Both the position numbers and the translations under genes were made by a program. A stretch of 64,000 nucleotides of DNA, from NCBI GenBank assembly GCA_963824475.1, contig CAWGPR010000007.1, positions 248,001-312,000 of the forward strand, read 5' to 3'. This DNA comes from Roseiarcus sp963824475. Its GTDB lineage: Bacteria > Pseudomonadota > Alphaproteobacteria > Rhizobiales > Beijerinckiaceae. How positions within the stretch are numbered: the stretch's first letter is position 1; each line of letters starts with the position of its first letter. Shown piece by piece: positions 33,902 to 42,903 of this stretch. Below the pieces are notes generated by a model. The model did no database searches and was not told where the DNA came from. It saw nothing but the letters and a program-made list of their open reading frames with translations.

Positions 33902-34795
33902 TCACCCCTCGACGAAATCCTTGCGCGCGAAGCCTTGCGCATAGAGGAGCGCGGTCAGGTCGGCGTGGTCGATGCGCGCGTGAGCCCCGGCGGCGACCTT
34001 GGGCTTGGCGCGGTAGGCGACGCCGAGGCCGGCCGCTTGCAGCATCGCAAGATCATTGGCGCCGTCGCCAACGGCCAACGTGTCGTCCAGCGCGAGCCCC
34101 ATCGCTCTAGCGATCTCGGTGAGCGCGCCGAGCTTGGCGCCCTCCCCGAGGATCGGCTCGATCACCTTGCCGGCGAGCTTGCCGCCCTCGATCACGAGCG
34201 TGTTGGCGCGATCCTCGTCGGCGCCGACCCGCTCGCGAATGGCGCGCGTGAACTGGCGAAAGCCGCCCGAGACGATGACGACGTGAGCGCTGTTCGCCCG
34301 CATCGTCAGGGCGAGGGTGCGCGCGCCGGGGTTCAGCGTGATGCGGTCTTTCAACACATCGTCGATCGCCGTTTCGGCCAAGCCCGCGAGTAGCGCGACC
34401 CGCTCGCGCAACGCCGGCGCAAAAGCGACCTCGCCTCGCATCGCCCGCTCGGTGATGGCGGCGACGCGGTCGCCGACGCCAGCGAACGCCGCGAGTTCGT
34501 CGACGCATTCCTGGCCGATCAGCGTCGAATCCATATCCGCGACCAGGAGGCGCTTTGACCGGCGCGCGAGCGGTTGCACGATGATGTCGATCGGTTCGTC
34601 CGCGAGCGCCTTCTCGAGCGCGGCGCGCTTCGGCTCCAATTCGCCGGTGAAAACAAGATCGGCCGCTACGCCCTCGCCGAGCCAGCGACGACGCTCGACG
34701 CCGCGCAGGGCTTGCGCGGCCCGGTCGAGTGTTGCTTCGCTGAGCGGCGCCTTCGCCGGATCGGCGACGAGCGTGGCGACGAGGACGGACGACAT
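33902..34795 (-). CDS. serB: phosphoserine phosphatase
   Basis: Last step of serine synthesis: dephosphorylates O-phosphoserine. The 297-residue HAD enzyme shows motif I LLVADMDSTLIGQECVDELA, motif II VIVSGGFRQFTRAI (Ser), the conserved Lys in GEGAKLGAL and motif III TLAVGDGANDLAMLQAAGLGVAY. An N-terminal regulatory-type segment of about 85 residues precedes the HAD domain. Start 34795; the frame is open to 35230 only because it runs antisense to miaA. It is divergent from miaA with 27 bases between the starts, so their promoters overlap. Confidence 0.95.
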   Translation of the reverse strand: MSSVLVATLVADPAKAPLSEATLDRAAQALRGVERRRWLGEGVAADLVFTGELEPKRAALEKALADEPIDIIVQPLARRSKRLLVADMDSTLIGQECVDELAAFAGVGDRVAAITERAMRGEVAFAPALRERVALLAGLAETAIDDVLKDRITLNPGARTLALTMRANSAHVVIVSGGFRQFTRAIRERVGADEDRANTLVIEGGKLAGKVIEPILGEGAKLGALTEIARAMGLALDDTLAVGDGANDLAMLQAAGLGVAYRAKPKVAAGAHARIDHADLTALLYAQGFARKDFVEG

Positions 34796-34822
34796 GACGC
34801 TCCCAGACGCGGGGCCAACCAG

Positions 34823-35731
34823 GTGAAACGGGCGCTCCTCATCGCAGGCCCGACGGCGAGCGGCAAGTCGGCTGCGGCGCTCGCGCTTGCGCAACGGTTC
34901 GGCGCGACGATCGTCAACGCCAACTCGATGCAGGTCTATAGGGACCTGAGGATCCTGACCGCGCGGCCGACGCCAGACGAGGAGCGGCTTGCGCCCCATC
35001 GCCTGTTCGGCGCAATCGACGGCGCGGTCAATTTTTCGGCCGGACGATGGGCGCGGGCGGCGCGCGATGTCCTGGCCGAGATTGGCGAGCGGCCGGTCAT
35101 TTTTGTCGGCGGCACTGGCCTCTATTTCCGCGCGCTGACCGGGGGCCTGTCGGACATCCCGCCCGTGCCCGAAGCGGTGCGGGCCGCGGTCCGAAGGAAG
35201 GCGGAAGGGCGCGCCACGGTCGAGCTTCACGACGAGCTCAAGGCGCGCGATCCCGAAACCGCCGCGCGCCTCAACGCCAGCGACCGGCAGCGAATCTTGC
35301 GCGCGCTCGAGGTCATGGCTTCGACCGGACGCCCGCTCGTTTCATTCCTCGGCGCCCGAGCCAAGCCGGCGCTCGCGCCCGACGAATGGGCGGGCCTCTA
35401 CCTTGCGCCCGATCGGACGGAGCTCGGCCAGCGCATCGGCGCGCGGTTCGACGCCATGCTCGCCCAGGGCGCGCTCGATGAAGTGGTGGGCCTGATGCGG
35501 CGGCGGCTCGATCCGGCGCTGCCGGTCATGCGCGCGCACGGCGTTCCGCATCTCATCGGCCATCTTCAAGGCCGGCTTACGCTTGACGAGGCCACGGCGC
35601 GCTCGAAGCTCGACACCCGCCACTACGCCAAGCGGCAGTTCACCTGGGCGCGTCATCAGCTCAGCGGCTTCAAATGGGCGGCGCCGGAGGAGGCGGTGGA
35701 GGAGGGCGCGCGGGCGCTTGCGGGAGCCTAA
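34823..35731 (+). CDS. miaA: tRNA dimethylallyltransferase
   Basis: Adds dimethylallyl to A37 of tRNAs reading UNN codons. The 302-residue protein has the P-loop LLIAGPTASGKSAAALALA, NANSMQVYRDLRILTARPT, VGGTGLYFRALTGG, and NASDRQRILRALEV; the end includes RHYAKRQFTWARHQ. The start is GTG at 34823, which gives the family N-terminus; no in-frame ATG lies near. hfq, commonly next to miaA elsewhere, is not adjacent here. Confidence 0.95.
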   Translation: MKRALLIAGPTASGKSAAALALAQRFGATIVNANSMQVYRDLRILTARPTPDEERLAPHRLFGAIDGAVNFSAGRWARAARDVLAEIGERPVIFVGGTGLYFRALTGGLSDIPPVPEAVRAAVRRKAEGRATVELHDELKARDPETAARLNASDRQRILRALEVMASTGRPLVSFLGARAKPALAPDEWAGLYLAPDRTELGQRIGARFDAMLAQGALDEVVGLMRRRLDPALPVMRAHGVPHLIGHLQGRLTLDEATARSKLDTRHYAKRQFTWARHQLSGFKWAAPEEAVEEGARALAGA

Positions 35732-35751
35732 AAGCGAAATGCGGACAGAAT

Positions 35752-35868
35752 CGTCATCGCGAGGACCCGAGCGCGGCGAGGGGACGCGGCGATCCAGGGC
35801 GACCGCTCCAGCCCTTAATCCCCTGGATCGCTTCCCCCCGGGACCAAGAGCCCGGGGGTCGCGATGAC
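35752..35868. repeat. intergenic repeat R3, composite palindrome
   Basis: Both orientations of R3 face each other: cgtcatcgcgagga ... gcgatccaggg and ccctggatcgc ... gcgatgacga, with a c/g-rich hairpin (cccccgggacc...cccgggggt). It fills most of the gap between miaA and the next gene. Confidence 0.75.
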
Positions 35869-35976
35869 GAGCTGGTCCGACCACAGCGGATCATGCTTCT
35901 AGCCGGCGCGGGCGATCGGGTTGAAGGCGGCGGCGCCTCGGCTAGATTGGCGGACGAGAGTTGCTGGAGGGCCGCC

Positions 35977-36888
35977 ATGCCGCAAGTCCGAGCCAACGGA
36001 ATCGACATCGAATATGAAAGCTTCGGACGCGAGAGCGACCCGCTCATTCTGCTCATCATGGGCTTCGCCGGCCAGCTCATCTTCTGGCCGGAGGCGCTCT
36101 GCCAAGGGTTGGCCGCGAAGGGGTTTCGCGTCGTCAGGTTCGACAACCGCGACATCGGCAAGTCGACCCATCTTAAGGACCTGCCGCCGCCGGACGCTCG
36201 CTCGCTGATGGCGGAAGCGATGGCGGGGAAGCGACCGGACGTTCCCTACACTCTGGACGACATGGCCGACGACGCGGTCGGACTCATGGACGCGCTCGGG
36301 GTCGAGCGCGCGCATATCGTCGGGGCCTCGATGGGCGGCATGATCGCCCAATTGGTCGCGATCAACCATCCCGCGCGGGCGAAGAGCCTCATCTCGATCA
36401 TGTCCACCACCGGGCGACGGGACTTGCCGCCGGGGGACCGCGAGACGCTGTCGGTGCTGTTCCGCCCGCCGAAGAGCCTAAGCCGCGACGATCTGATCGA
36501 CGCCAGCATTCTCGTCCAAAGGGCGCTGTCCAGTCCGGGCTTTCCGGTAAGCGAAGCGGAGATGCGCGCCATCGCCGAGCGCCGCGCCGATCGCGCGCCC
36601 TTCGACGCGGCGGGCCTCGCCCGCCAGTCGGCGGCCCTGATCGCCGCGCCGCCTCGCAACGCGCTCTTGAGGCAAGTGCGCTGTCCGACGCTGGTCCTGC
36701 ACGGCGCCGATGATCCGGTCATCCCCGCAGCCGCGGCCAAGGACACCGCCGAGAGCATCCCCGGCGCCGAATTGATCATCGTTCCGGGCATGGGTCACGA
36801 CTTCGGGGAGCCGCTGGTCCCGGTTTACCTCAAGCACATCGGCGACTTTGTCTCGAAGGTGGAGGCAGAGACGGCTGGCGCCGAATAA
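35977..36888 (+). CDS. alpha/beta-fold hydrolase
   Basis: A 303-residue hydrolase. Catalytic Ser in HIVGASMGGMIAQLVA, Asp in LHGADDPVIPAAA, and His in VPGMGHDFGEPL; the oxyanion strand is ILLIMGFAGQLIFWPEAL. The MGF in place of HG is frequent in the esterase/epoxide hydrolase relatives. ATG at 35977 has a GGAGG 6 bases ahead. Substrate unknown. It stands alone. Confidence 0.88.
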   Translation: MPQVRANGIDIEYESFGRESDPLILLIMGFAGQLIFWPEALCQGLAAKGFRVVRFDNRDIGKSTHLKDLPPPDARSLMAEAMAGKRPDVPYTLDDMADDAVGLMDALGVERAHIVGASMGGMIAQLVAINHPARAKSLISIMSTTGRRDLPPGDRETLSVLFRPPKSLSRDDLIDASILVQRALSSPGFPVSEAEMRAIAERRADRAPFDAAGLARQSAALIAAPPRNALLRQVRCPTLVLHGADDPVIPAAAAKDTAESIPGAELIIVPGMGHDFGEPLVPVYLKHIGDFVSKVEAETAGAE

Positions 36889-36900
36889 GCCGCCGGCGGC

Positions 36901-37257
36901 TCAACCCTTGCCGACCGCCCAAGAGTTCACCGCGCCGCGGCCGTCAGGGGTCGGCGCAATGTAGACGATAAGCTGGTTGCCCTCGCAGCAGCCGAACGTC
37001 AGGACCTGGCATGGCCACTCGTATCCACCCGCGACGCCACAGCTCTTGGCCTCAGCGGAGATCGGCCTCGTGCCGGTAAGGAGGATGGCGACGTCGGTCG
37101 GCATGCCGACCGCGAGCTTCATGGCGGCCTGGAAGGCGTTGAACGGGATCTGATTCGCGCTCCAGATAGGGGGGTAGCCGCCGACGCAGCATCCGGCGAG
37201 CAAAAACGCGGCGAGAAACATGGCGGACAGGGCGCGCATCGGGCGATCTCGGCTCAT
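36901..37257 (-). CDS. small lipoprotein, uncharacterised
   Basis: About 118 residues with a lipobox in the signal peptide: MFLAAFLLAGC followed by CVGG. The mature part is short and Cys-containing (SCGVAGGYEWPCQVLTFGCCEGNQ). No family is recognised. The start is ambiguous between 37257 and 37239. It is divergent from ligA; the CtrA-type box between the two could serve either. Confidence 0.6.
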   Translation of the reverse strand: MSRDRPMRALSAMFLAAFLLAGCCVGGYPPIWSANQIPFNAFQAAMKLAVGMPTDVAILLTGTRPISAEAKSCGVAGGYEWPCQVLTFGCCEGNQLIVYIAPTPDGRGAVNSWAVGKG

Positions 37258-37336
37258 GGGCAGGCGGATCGAGATCTCATGACGCTCGGTCGCCCCGGAC
37301 CGGCGTCTCGCCGAGACAATCAATCGCGCAAACGGG

Positions 37337-37351
37337 TTAGCCGCCGGTTAA
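37337..37351 (+). promoter_or_regulatory. CtrA-type box upstream of ligA (TTAG-N7-TTAA)
   Basis: TTAG (37337-37340), seven bases, TTAA (37348-37351), the same one-mismatch form as at sciP. It lies 49 bases before the ligA start and 80 bases before the divergent lipoprotein start. Whether CtrA binds here is inferred from the motif only. Confidence 0.5.
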
Positions 37352-37399
37352 GCCCGACCTCGCCTTCCGCCAGCTAACGCCCTGCGCTACCTTTAGGTC

Positions 37400-39514
37400 A
37401 TGAGCACTGCCGAAAAAGGTTCGCCAAAGCTCACGCTTACGAAGGCGCGGGAAGAGCACGCGCGCCTGGAGGCCGAGATCGCCGAGCACGACCGGCGCTA
37501 CCATGGGCTAGACGCGCCGATCATTTCCGACGCCGAGTATGACGCGCTGCGCCGGCGCTATACCGCGCTCGAGGAGGCGTTCCCCCAACTCGCCGGGGCC
37601 AATTCCCTGAACCGCAAGGTCGGGGCGGCGCCGTCGGAGAAATTCGCCAAGGCCCGCCACCGCGTGCCGATGCTGTCGCTTGGCAACATTTTCGCCGACG
37701 AGGAGGTCGAGGAGTTCTCCGCCCGGGTGCGCCGCTTTCTCGGCATGGGCGAGAGCGCCCCGCTCGAATTCGTCGCCGAGCCGAAGATCGACGGGCTCTC
37801 CTGCGGCCTGCGCTACGAGAACGGCGAACTCGTCCAGGCGGCGACGCGCGGCGACGGCTACGAGGGCGAGGACGTCACCGCCAACGTGCGCATGGTGCAG
37901 GCGATCCCGAAGCGGCTCGACGGCGCACCCAAGGTCTTCGAGGCGCGCGGCGAAGTCTATATGCATCTCGCCGACTTCGCCGCGCTCAACGCCCGCCAGG
38001 CCGCCGCCGGCAAACCGGTTTACGCCAACCCGCGGAACTTCGCCGCCGGTTCGCTGCGCCAGCTCGATCCGCGCATCACCGCCGAGCGGCCGCTTGCCTT
38101 TTTCGCCTACGCCTGGGGCGAAGTCAGCGAGCCGTTCGCTTCCACCCAGTTCGGCGCCATCGCGGCCATGCGCCGCTTCGGCCTGCCGACCAATCTCGCT
38201 CTGACCGAACTCTGCCATTCGAGCCAGGAGATGCTGGCGCACTACCGCTTCATCGAAGAGAAGCGGGCGACGCTCGGCTACGACATCGACGGCGTCGTCT
38301 ACAAGGTCAACGATCTTACGCTGCAGCAGCGGCTCGGCTTCGTCTCCCGCTCGCCGCGCTGGGCGGTCGCGCACAAGTTCCCGGCCGAACGGGCGACGAC
38401 AATCGTCGAGGCGATCGAGATCAATGTCGGCCGAACCGGCGCGCTGACGCCGATCGCCAAGCTGAAGCCGGTGACGGTCGGCGGCGTCGTCGTCTCCAAC
38501 GCCACTTTGCACAACGAGGATGAAATCGCGCGCAAGGACGTGCGCGTCGGCGACACGGTGGTGGTGCAGCGCGCCGGCGACGTGATCCCGCAGATCCTCT
38601 CGGTCGTGAAGGAGAAGCGGTCGCACCCGGAGCCCAAGCCTTATGTATTTCCTCAAGATGACAAAGGAAACTTCGTCTGCCCGGTCTGCGGCTCGGCGGC
38701 TTTGCGCGAGATCGATGAGAAGACGGGCGAAAAGGACGTGGTGCGTCGCTGTACCGGGACGCTCATCTGTCCGGCGCAGGCCGTCGAGGGGCTGAAGCAC
38801 TTCGTGTCGCGCAACGCCTTCGACATCGAGGGCCTGGGCGAGAAGCTGATCGAGCTCTTTTTTACCGAGGGCCTGATCCGCACGCCAGCCGACATTTTCA
38901 CGCTGAAGGCGCGCGACGGGCAGGGCCGTCCGCCTTTGCGCGAGTGGGAAGGCTTTGGCGAGACTTCGGCCCGCAACCTGTTCAACGCCATCGATGCGCG
39001 CCGGACGGTTCCACTCAACCGCTTCCTCTATGCGCTTGGCGTCCGCCATGTTGGCGAAACCAACGCGCGGCGCCTGGCGCGCCATTTCGGCGACTGGGAA
39101 TCCCTGCGCGCCGCTGCGCGGGCCGAAAACGCCGCCGAGGAACTGTCGGGAATTGGGGGGATCGGGCCGGTGGTCGCGGAAGCGATCGCGGATTTCTTCG
39201 CCGAGCCGCGCAACGAGGCGGCGCTCGACGCGCTCCTCAAGGAAGTGACGATCGAGTCCATGGAGGCGATCGCCGCCGGCCATCCGCTCGCCGGCCAGAC
39301 GATTGTGTTCACCGGCTCGCTGGAACGGATGACCCGCGACGAAGCCAAGGCGGTCGCCGAGCGGCTCGGGGCCAAGGTCTCGGGCTCGATCTCGGCCAAG
39401 ACCAACCTGGTCGTCGCCGGACCCGGCGCCGGCTCAAAGCTCGCCAAGGCGCGCGAGCTAGGCGTCGAGACGATCGACGAGGAGGAGTGGATCCGGCGCT
39501 CGGGGCGGGGGTAG
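37400..39514 (+). CDS. ligA: NAD-dependent DNA ligase
   Basis: Seals nicks in DNA replication and repair using NAD+. The 704-residue protein has all domains: Ia (HDRRYHGLDAPIISDAEYD), the adenylation site EPKIDGLSCGLRYENGEL (Lys), the nucleotidyltransferase motifs, OB fold, zinc-finger cysteines (FVCPVCGSAA and CTGTLICPAQ), a helix-hairpin-helix region (ELSGIGGIGPVVAEAI), and the BRCT domain TIVFTGSLERMTRDEAK near the end. ATG at 37400. The short HEPN gene begins 10 bases later. Confidence 0.97.
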   Translation: MSTAEKGSPKLTLTKAREEHARLEAEIAEHDRRYHGLDAPIISDAEYDALRRRYTALEEAFPQLAGANSLNRKVGAAPSEKFAKARHRVPMLSLGNIFADEEVEEFSARVRRFLGMGESAPLEFVAEPKIDGLSCGLRYENGELVQAATRGDGYEGEDVTANVRMVQAIPKRLDGAPKVFEARGEVYMHLADFAALNARQAAAGKPVYANPRNFAAGSLRQLDPRITAERPLAFFAYAWGEVSEPFASTQFGAIAAMRRFGLPTNLALTELCHSSQEMLAHYRFIEEKRATLGYDIDGVVYKVNDLTLQQRLGFVSRSPRWAVAHKFPAERATTIVEAIEINVGRTGALTPIAKLKPVTVGGVVVSNATLHNEDEIARKDVRVGDTVVVQRAGDVIPQILSVVKEKRSHPEPKPYVFPQDDKGNFVCPVCGSAALREIDEKTGEKDVVRRCTGTLICPAQAVEGLKHFVSRNAFDIEGLGEKLIELFFTEGLIRTPADIFTLKARDGQGRPPLREWEGFGETSARNLFNAIDARRTVPLNRFLYALGVRHVGETNARRLARHFGDWESLRAAARAENAAEELSGIGGIGPVVAEAIADFFAEPRNEAALDALLKEVTIESMEAIAAGHPLAGQTIVFTGSLERMTRDEAKAVAERLGAKVSGSISAKTNLVVAGPGAGSKLAKARELGVETIDEEEWIRRSGRG

Positions 39515-39523
39515 CTCGGAGCA

Positions 39524-39937
39524 GTGGACGCGCAGTCTCCGGCCGAATGGATTGCCCTCGCCGAGCAGCATGAAAAGTCGGCGCGTCTCCTTGCCGCCGA
39601 CCGTCTCGCAGCCGGTCAAGCCTATTTTCATGTTGGGGTCGCAGCGGAAAGCGCGCTAAAGGCTTATATCATGTGGAAGGAGAGGCTAAACAGTTGGCCT
39701 GATCGCGCGCTGCGGCCTGATCTCCATATCCATGACCTCAGGAAGCTCGTGGAAATTGCGGGCATTCGGCTGCGGACGAAGGACCCGGTGGGGCCTAGCT
39801 GGAAGGTGATGCTCGATTGGGACCGAAACCAGGCTTACGATCCAAATCCGATGCCCAGAAAGGTGGCGCGGTCCATGATCGAAGCCGCCTTCGGGCCGAA
39901 GGGAGTCGTGACGTGGATCAGAGAGACCTTGGCGTAG
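39524..39937 (+). CDS. HEPN-domain protein
   Basis: A 137-residue protein with the helical HEPN fold: EWIALAEQHEKSARLLAADR, AGQAYFHVGVAAESALKAYI, and LHIHDLRKLVEIAG. HEPN proteins are often RNases or the toxin half of toxin-antitoxin pairs; the RNase-type R(x4)H motif is not clear here. GTG start at 39524 follows a GGAG. Its end overlaps the next gene by 25 bases, so the two form a unit. It follows ligA but does not look functionally linked. Base usage is less GC-rich than ligA. Confidence 0.72.
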   Translation: MDAQSPAEWIALAEQHEKSARLLAADRLAAGQAYFHVGVAAESALKAYIMWKERLNSWPDRALRPDLHIHDLRKLVEIAGIRLRTKDPVGPSWKVMLDWDRNQAYDPNPMPRKVARSMIEAAFGPKGVVTWIRETLA

Positions 39938-40431
39938 CGCGCTACGATGCGGGGGCCAAGTATCTGGATGCATTGCGCCGATTGAAACTCGAGCCGGAGG
40001 CGCTATTTTGGGCTTACGACCGAACCCTGGAGCAGTTTGTGCTCGTCATCGTCACTTCGCTCTTTGACTTCGCGGGGCCGCTCCCTCTGATGAGACTCCT
40101 GTTTGACGCTTACAACGCCGCGGCCACGCCGAAGGAGATTGACCCCTTCATTCTCCGGTTACACAGCCCAAAGCACGCCCTCTATCGGACCGCTCAGCTC
40201 CATATTGGCAATAGGTTCGACATGGCCGCCCTCAAGGGGCCCGCCTTGGACCGAGCCACGATTGCCGGTGAAGTGACGCCGCCTGTGATTACCTCGTTTC
40301 GAGCGGGCGACTTACAGGGTTTCGGAACTTGGGTCTACAAGAGCACCTCAGTCTCTCCAAGGGCCAAGACTGCGGACGCCGAGCGACGCTGGCGCCGCTT
40401 CGAGAGCGCCGTCCACGCGCTCGCGGCATAG
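39913..40431 (+). CDS. uncharacterised protein, partner of HEPN protein
   Basis: About 172 residues starting at GTG 39913 inside the HEPN gene. Segments: LEPEALFWAYDRTLEQFVLV, VTSLFDFAGPLPLMRLLFDAY, PKEIDPFILRLHSPKHALY, and a C-terminal AERRWRRFESAVHALAA. There is no nucleotidyltransferase GSxRxxxD motif, so it is not a MNT antitoxin. No family is recognised. The coupling suggests that it acts with the HEPN protein, for example as its inhibitor or as a second subunit; this is inference only. Confidence 0.65.
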   Translation: MDQRDLGVARYDAGAKYLDALRRLKLEPEALFWAYDRTLEQFVLVIVTSLFDFAGPLPLMRLLFDAYNAAATPKEIDPFILRLHSPKHALYRTAQLHIGNRFDMAALKGPALDRATIAGEVTPPVITSFRAGDLQGFGTWVYKSTSVSPRAKTADAERRWRRFESAVHALAA

Positions 40432-40563
40432 TTCGCCCGCCATCGGAGTCATCTGATTCTCAGAGACGCCTCTCCGCAACATCGGGAGTCTTTTTGTCTC
40501 TCCCGCCCGTGAGAAGCTGGCGACCGTGGGATGCCGCAACAGGGGAAGCCGGTCCTGTCTAGC

Positions 40564-41109
40564 ATGAGCAACTGGCGCAAGAGCGGCATCGTCGTCCGGG
40601 AGGCTCGTCCCCGCGATCTCGACGCGATTGCACGGCTCGAGAACGAGTTGTTCGAGACCGACCGCGTTTCGCGCCGGTCCTTGCGTGAATTCCTGCGGGC
40701 GCCCCATCGGCCGGTGATCGCGGCGACCATCGACGATGAACTGGTCGGCTACGCGCTGGTGTCGCTGCGCAAGGGCGCGCGGGCTTCGCGCATCTACTCG
40801 CTCGCGGTCGATAGCCGGTTCGCCCGCCGCGGCGTCGCGAGGGCGCTGCTGCAGGCCTGCGAGGCTTACGCGCGCCGTCACCGCCGCGAGGCAATTACCC
40901 TCGAAGTGCGCTATGACAACGCCGCCGCGATCGCGCTCTACGAGAGCTGCGGCTTCCGCCAGTTCGGCGAGCACGCGCATTATTATGCGGACGGGGCGAC
41001 CGCGTTGCGGTATGAGAAGCCGCTGCTCTCGACCCAGCAACGGGAAATGGGGAACAATTCCTCGGCCGAGGGCATTCGACCATTGCGCCGCGCATCGCGC
41101 CCGCGCTAG
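40564..41109 (+). CDS. GNAT-family N-acetyltransferase (RimI-like)
   Basis: A 181-residue acetyltransferase. It has IYSLAVDSRFARRGVARALL with the acetyl-CoA loop RxxGxA, then ITLEVRYDNAAAIALYESCGFR, typical of RimI-type N-terminal acetyltransferases. The C-terminal 30 residues are an unrelated basic tail. ATG at 40564. It stands directly upstream of the ATP-grasp gene on the same strand, and GNATs with this neighbour are a recurring pair in other bacteria to my knowledge. Confidence 0.88.
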   Translation: MSNWRKSGIVVREARPRDLDAIARLENELFETDRVSRRSLREFLRAPHRPVIAATIDDELVGYALVSLRKGARASRIYSLAVDSRFARRGVARALLQACEAYARRHRREAITLEVRYDNAAAIALYESCGFRQFGEHAHYYADGATALRYEKPLLSTQQREMGNNSSAEGIRPLRRASRPR

Positions 41110-41243
41110 GGGAATGAGAGAAGCGCGGAACTGAGTTGCGCCGGTCGTTGTTGAACCTTTTTGCGTCGAACCTCAGGGACGCTTCCGCCCGTCATCATGC
41201 AACCGACGTCGCGACTGTCCGCACGGCCCGAATGGCGCGCGCC

Positions 41244-42704
41244 ATGAACGGCTGGGTCATTCTGGTCGATCACGCGCGCGACTTTCCCAACGCCGAGACG
41301 CCGCACAAAGTCATCACGACCGGCGACTATCTGGCGCGGCCGAAGCTGTTCGCCGGCCTCGGACGGGCGAAGATCGTCAATCTGTCGCGTTCCTACAACT
41401 ACCAGTCCAAGGGCTATTACGCCTCCCTGCTCGCCGAAGCGCGCGGGCATCGGGTGATCCCGACCGTCGAGACGATGCTCGATCTGCGCGAACTCAAGCT
41501 CTACGAGCAGTCGCTGCCGGAATTGCAGGAGGCGCTGACCGCAGCCGCGATCAAGGCGCAAGCGACTGAGGATACGACCTTCGATCTTCTGTTCTGCTTC
41601 GGTTTCGTCCAGGATCCGCGCTTCGAAGCCTTCGGGCGGCTGCTGTTCGACTGGTACCGCTGCCCGGCGATCGAAGTCACCATCACGCCTGGCAAGTATT
41701 GGAAGATCGACCGGCTGCGCGCCCAGCCGCTCGCCAAGCTCGGACCGGAAGAGGCGGAATTCTTCCGCTCAAGCCTGCACCGTCACACCCAGCGCGAGTG
41801 GCGCAACCCGCGCGGCCGGCCGATCGCCCGCTATTCGCTGGCCGTCCTGCACGATCCGCAGGAAAAGCTGCCGCCATCCTCCCTCGAGACGCTCCGGCAT
41901 TTCCAGCGGATCGCCGAAAAGCAGTCGGTCGCGGTCGAGCTTATCACCCGCCGGCAGCTCGCGGAATTGGCCGAATTCGACGGCCTGTTCATTCGCGCGA
42001 CCACCTCGATCGACAATTTCACCTATCGCTTCGCCCAGCGCGCCCGAACCGAAGGCATGCCGGTCATCGATGATCCGCAAGCGATGATCCGTTGCACCAA
42101 CAAGGTCTACCTGAACGAGCTTCTGGAGGCGCACGGCGTGCCCGTCCCGCCAACGGTGATGCTGGCCGACGACGCCGACCTCATCAAGGCCGAGCGCCTG
42201 CTCGGCTGGCCGATGGTGGTCAAGATTCCGGACGGCTCGTTCTCGCGCGGCGTCCATAAGGTCGAGACCGCCGAGGCGCTGAAGAAGCTCTCCGACCAAT
42301 TGTTCGAGGACACCGACCTCCTGCTGGCGCAGAAATTCATGCCGACCAAGTTCGACTGGCGGGTCGGCGTGCTCGACGGCGAGCCGCTCTTCGTCTGCCA
42401 GTATCAGATGGCGCGCGGCCACTGGCAGATCATCAAGCACGGGCCGAACGGCGCGCGGGAAGGCGGGTCGAAGACGTTTCCCATCGGCGACGCGCCGCCG
42501 CGCGTCATCGAGGCGGCGCTCAAGGCCGCGCGCGCGGTCGGCCCCGGTCTCTACGGCGTCGACATCAAGGAAACCAACGGCTCAATCGTCGTCATCGAGG
42601 TCAACGACAACCCGAATCTCGAACACGGGGTCGAGGACCTGATCGGCAAGGACGAGATCTGGACGCGAGTCCTCAACTGGTTCATCAAGCGGATCGACGC
42701 CTGA
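41244..42704 (+). CDS. RimK-like ATP-grasp ligase with RLAN N-terminal domain
   Basis: A 486-residue protein. The N-terminal 200 residues are the RimK-like ATP-grasp N-terminal (RLAN) region (WVILVDHARDFPNAETPHKV, KIVNLSRSYNYQSKGYYASLL). The C-terminal half is an ATP-grasp fold: VVKIPDGSFSRGVHKVETAE, LAQKFMPTKFDWRVGVLDG and VVIEVNDNPNLEHGVEDL (metal ligands). Such enzymes form peptide bonds between carboxylates and amines. Start at 41244 (MNGWVILVD) is the family start; the frame is open from a TTG at 41136. The lineage's partners are an acetyltransferase and a radical SAM protein here. Confidence 0.88.
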   Translation: MNGWVILVDHARDFPNAETPHKVITTGDYLARPKLFAGLGRAKIVNLSRSYNYQSKGYYASLLAEARGHRVIPTVETMLDLRELKLYEQSLPELQEALTAAAIKAQATEDTTFDLLFCFGFVQDPRFEAFGRLLFDWYRCPAIEVTITPGKYWKIDRLRAQPLAKLGPEEAEFFRSSLHRHTQREWRNPRGRPIARYSLAVLHDPQEKLPPSSLETLRHFQRIAEKQSVAVELITRRQLAELAEFDGLFIRATTSIDNFTYRFAQRARTEGMPVIDDPQAMIRCTNKVYLNELLEAHGVPVPPTVMLADDADLIKAERLLGWPMVVKIPDGSFSRGVHKVETAEALKKLSDQLFEDTDLLLAQKFMPTKFDWRVGVLDGEPLFVCQYQMARGHWQIIKHGPNGAREGGSKTFPIGDAPPRVIEAALKAARAVGPGLYGVDIKETNGSIVVIEVNDNPNLEHGVEDLIGKDEIWTRVLNWFIKRIDA

Positions 42705-42903
42705 GGCGCGAGCCCCGTTCGGGCGCGATCTTAATCCCCGCGACTGACCTGCAGGTCACTGTTGCGCCTTGAGGTGAGACAGCGGGCCCCTAGGATAAGG
42801 CTGCGTTTGCGGATTCGGGCGAGGACTGGTAACGGTCGGGATCGCCAATAGCGGCGAACGCGGGGCAAGAATTGGGCGGGCCGTCATTTCGCGGGGAGCC
42901 AGG
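42705..42903. other. intergenic with 14-bp palindrome
   Basis: 199 bases between the ATP-grasp gene and the radical SAM gene. A perfect palindrome TGACCTGCAGGTCA lies at 42745-42758 and could be an operator; otherwise nothing recognisable. Confidence 0.4.

Noticed and set aside
35752..35868. rho-independent terminator for miaA
   Set aside because: The palindrome belongs to the R3 repeat family and has no T-run.
37508..39283. 591-codon minus-strand frame
   Set aside because: Antisense to ligA; no family resemblance.
39524..40431. HEPN-MNT toxin-antitoxin pair
   Set aside because: The second protein has no nucleotidyltransferase motif, so the known MNT assignment was dropped.
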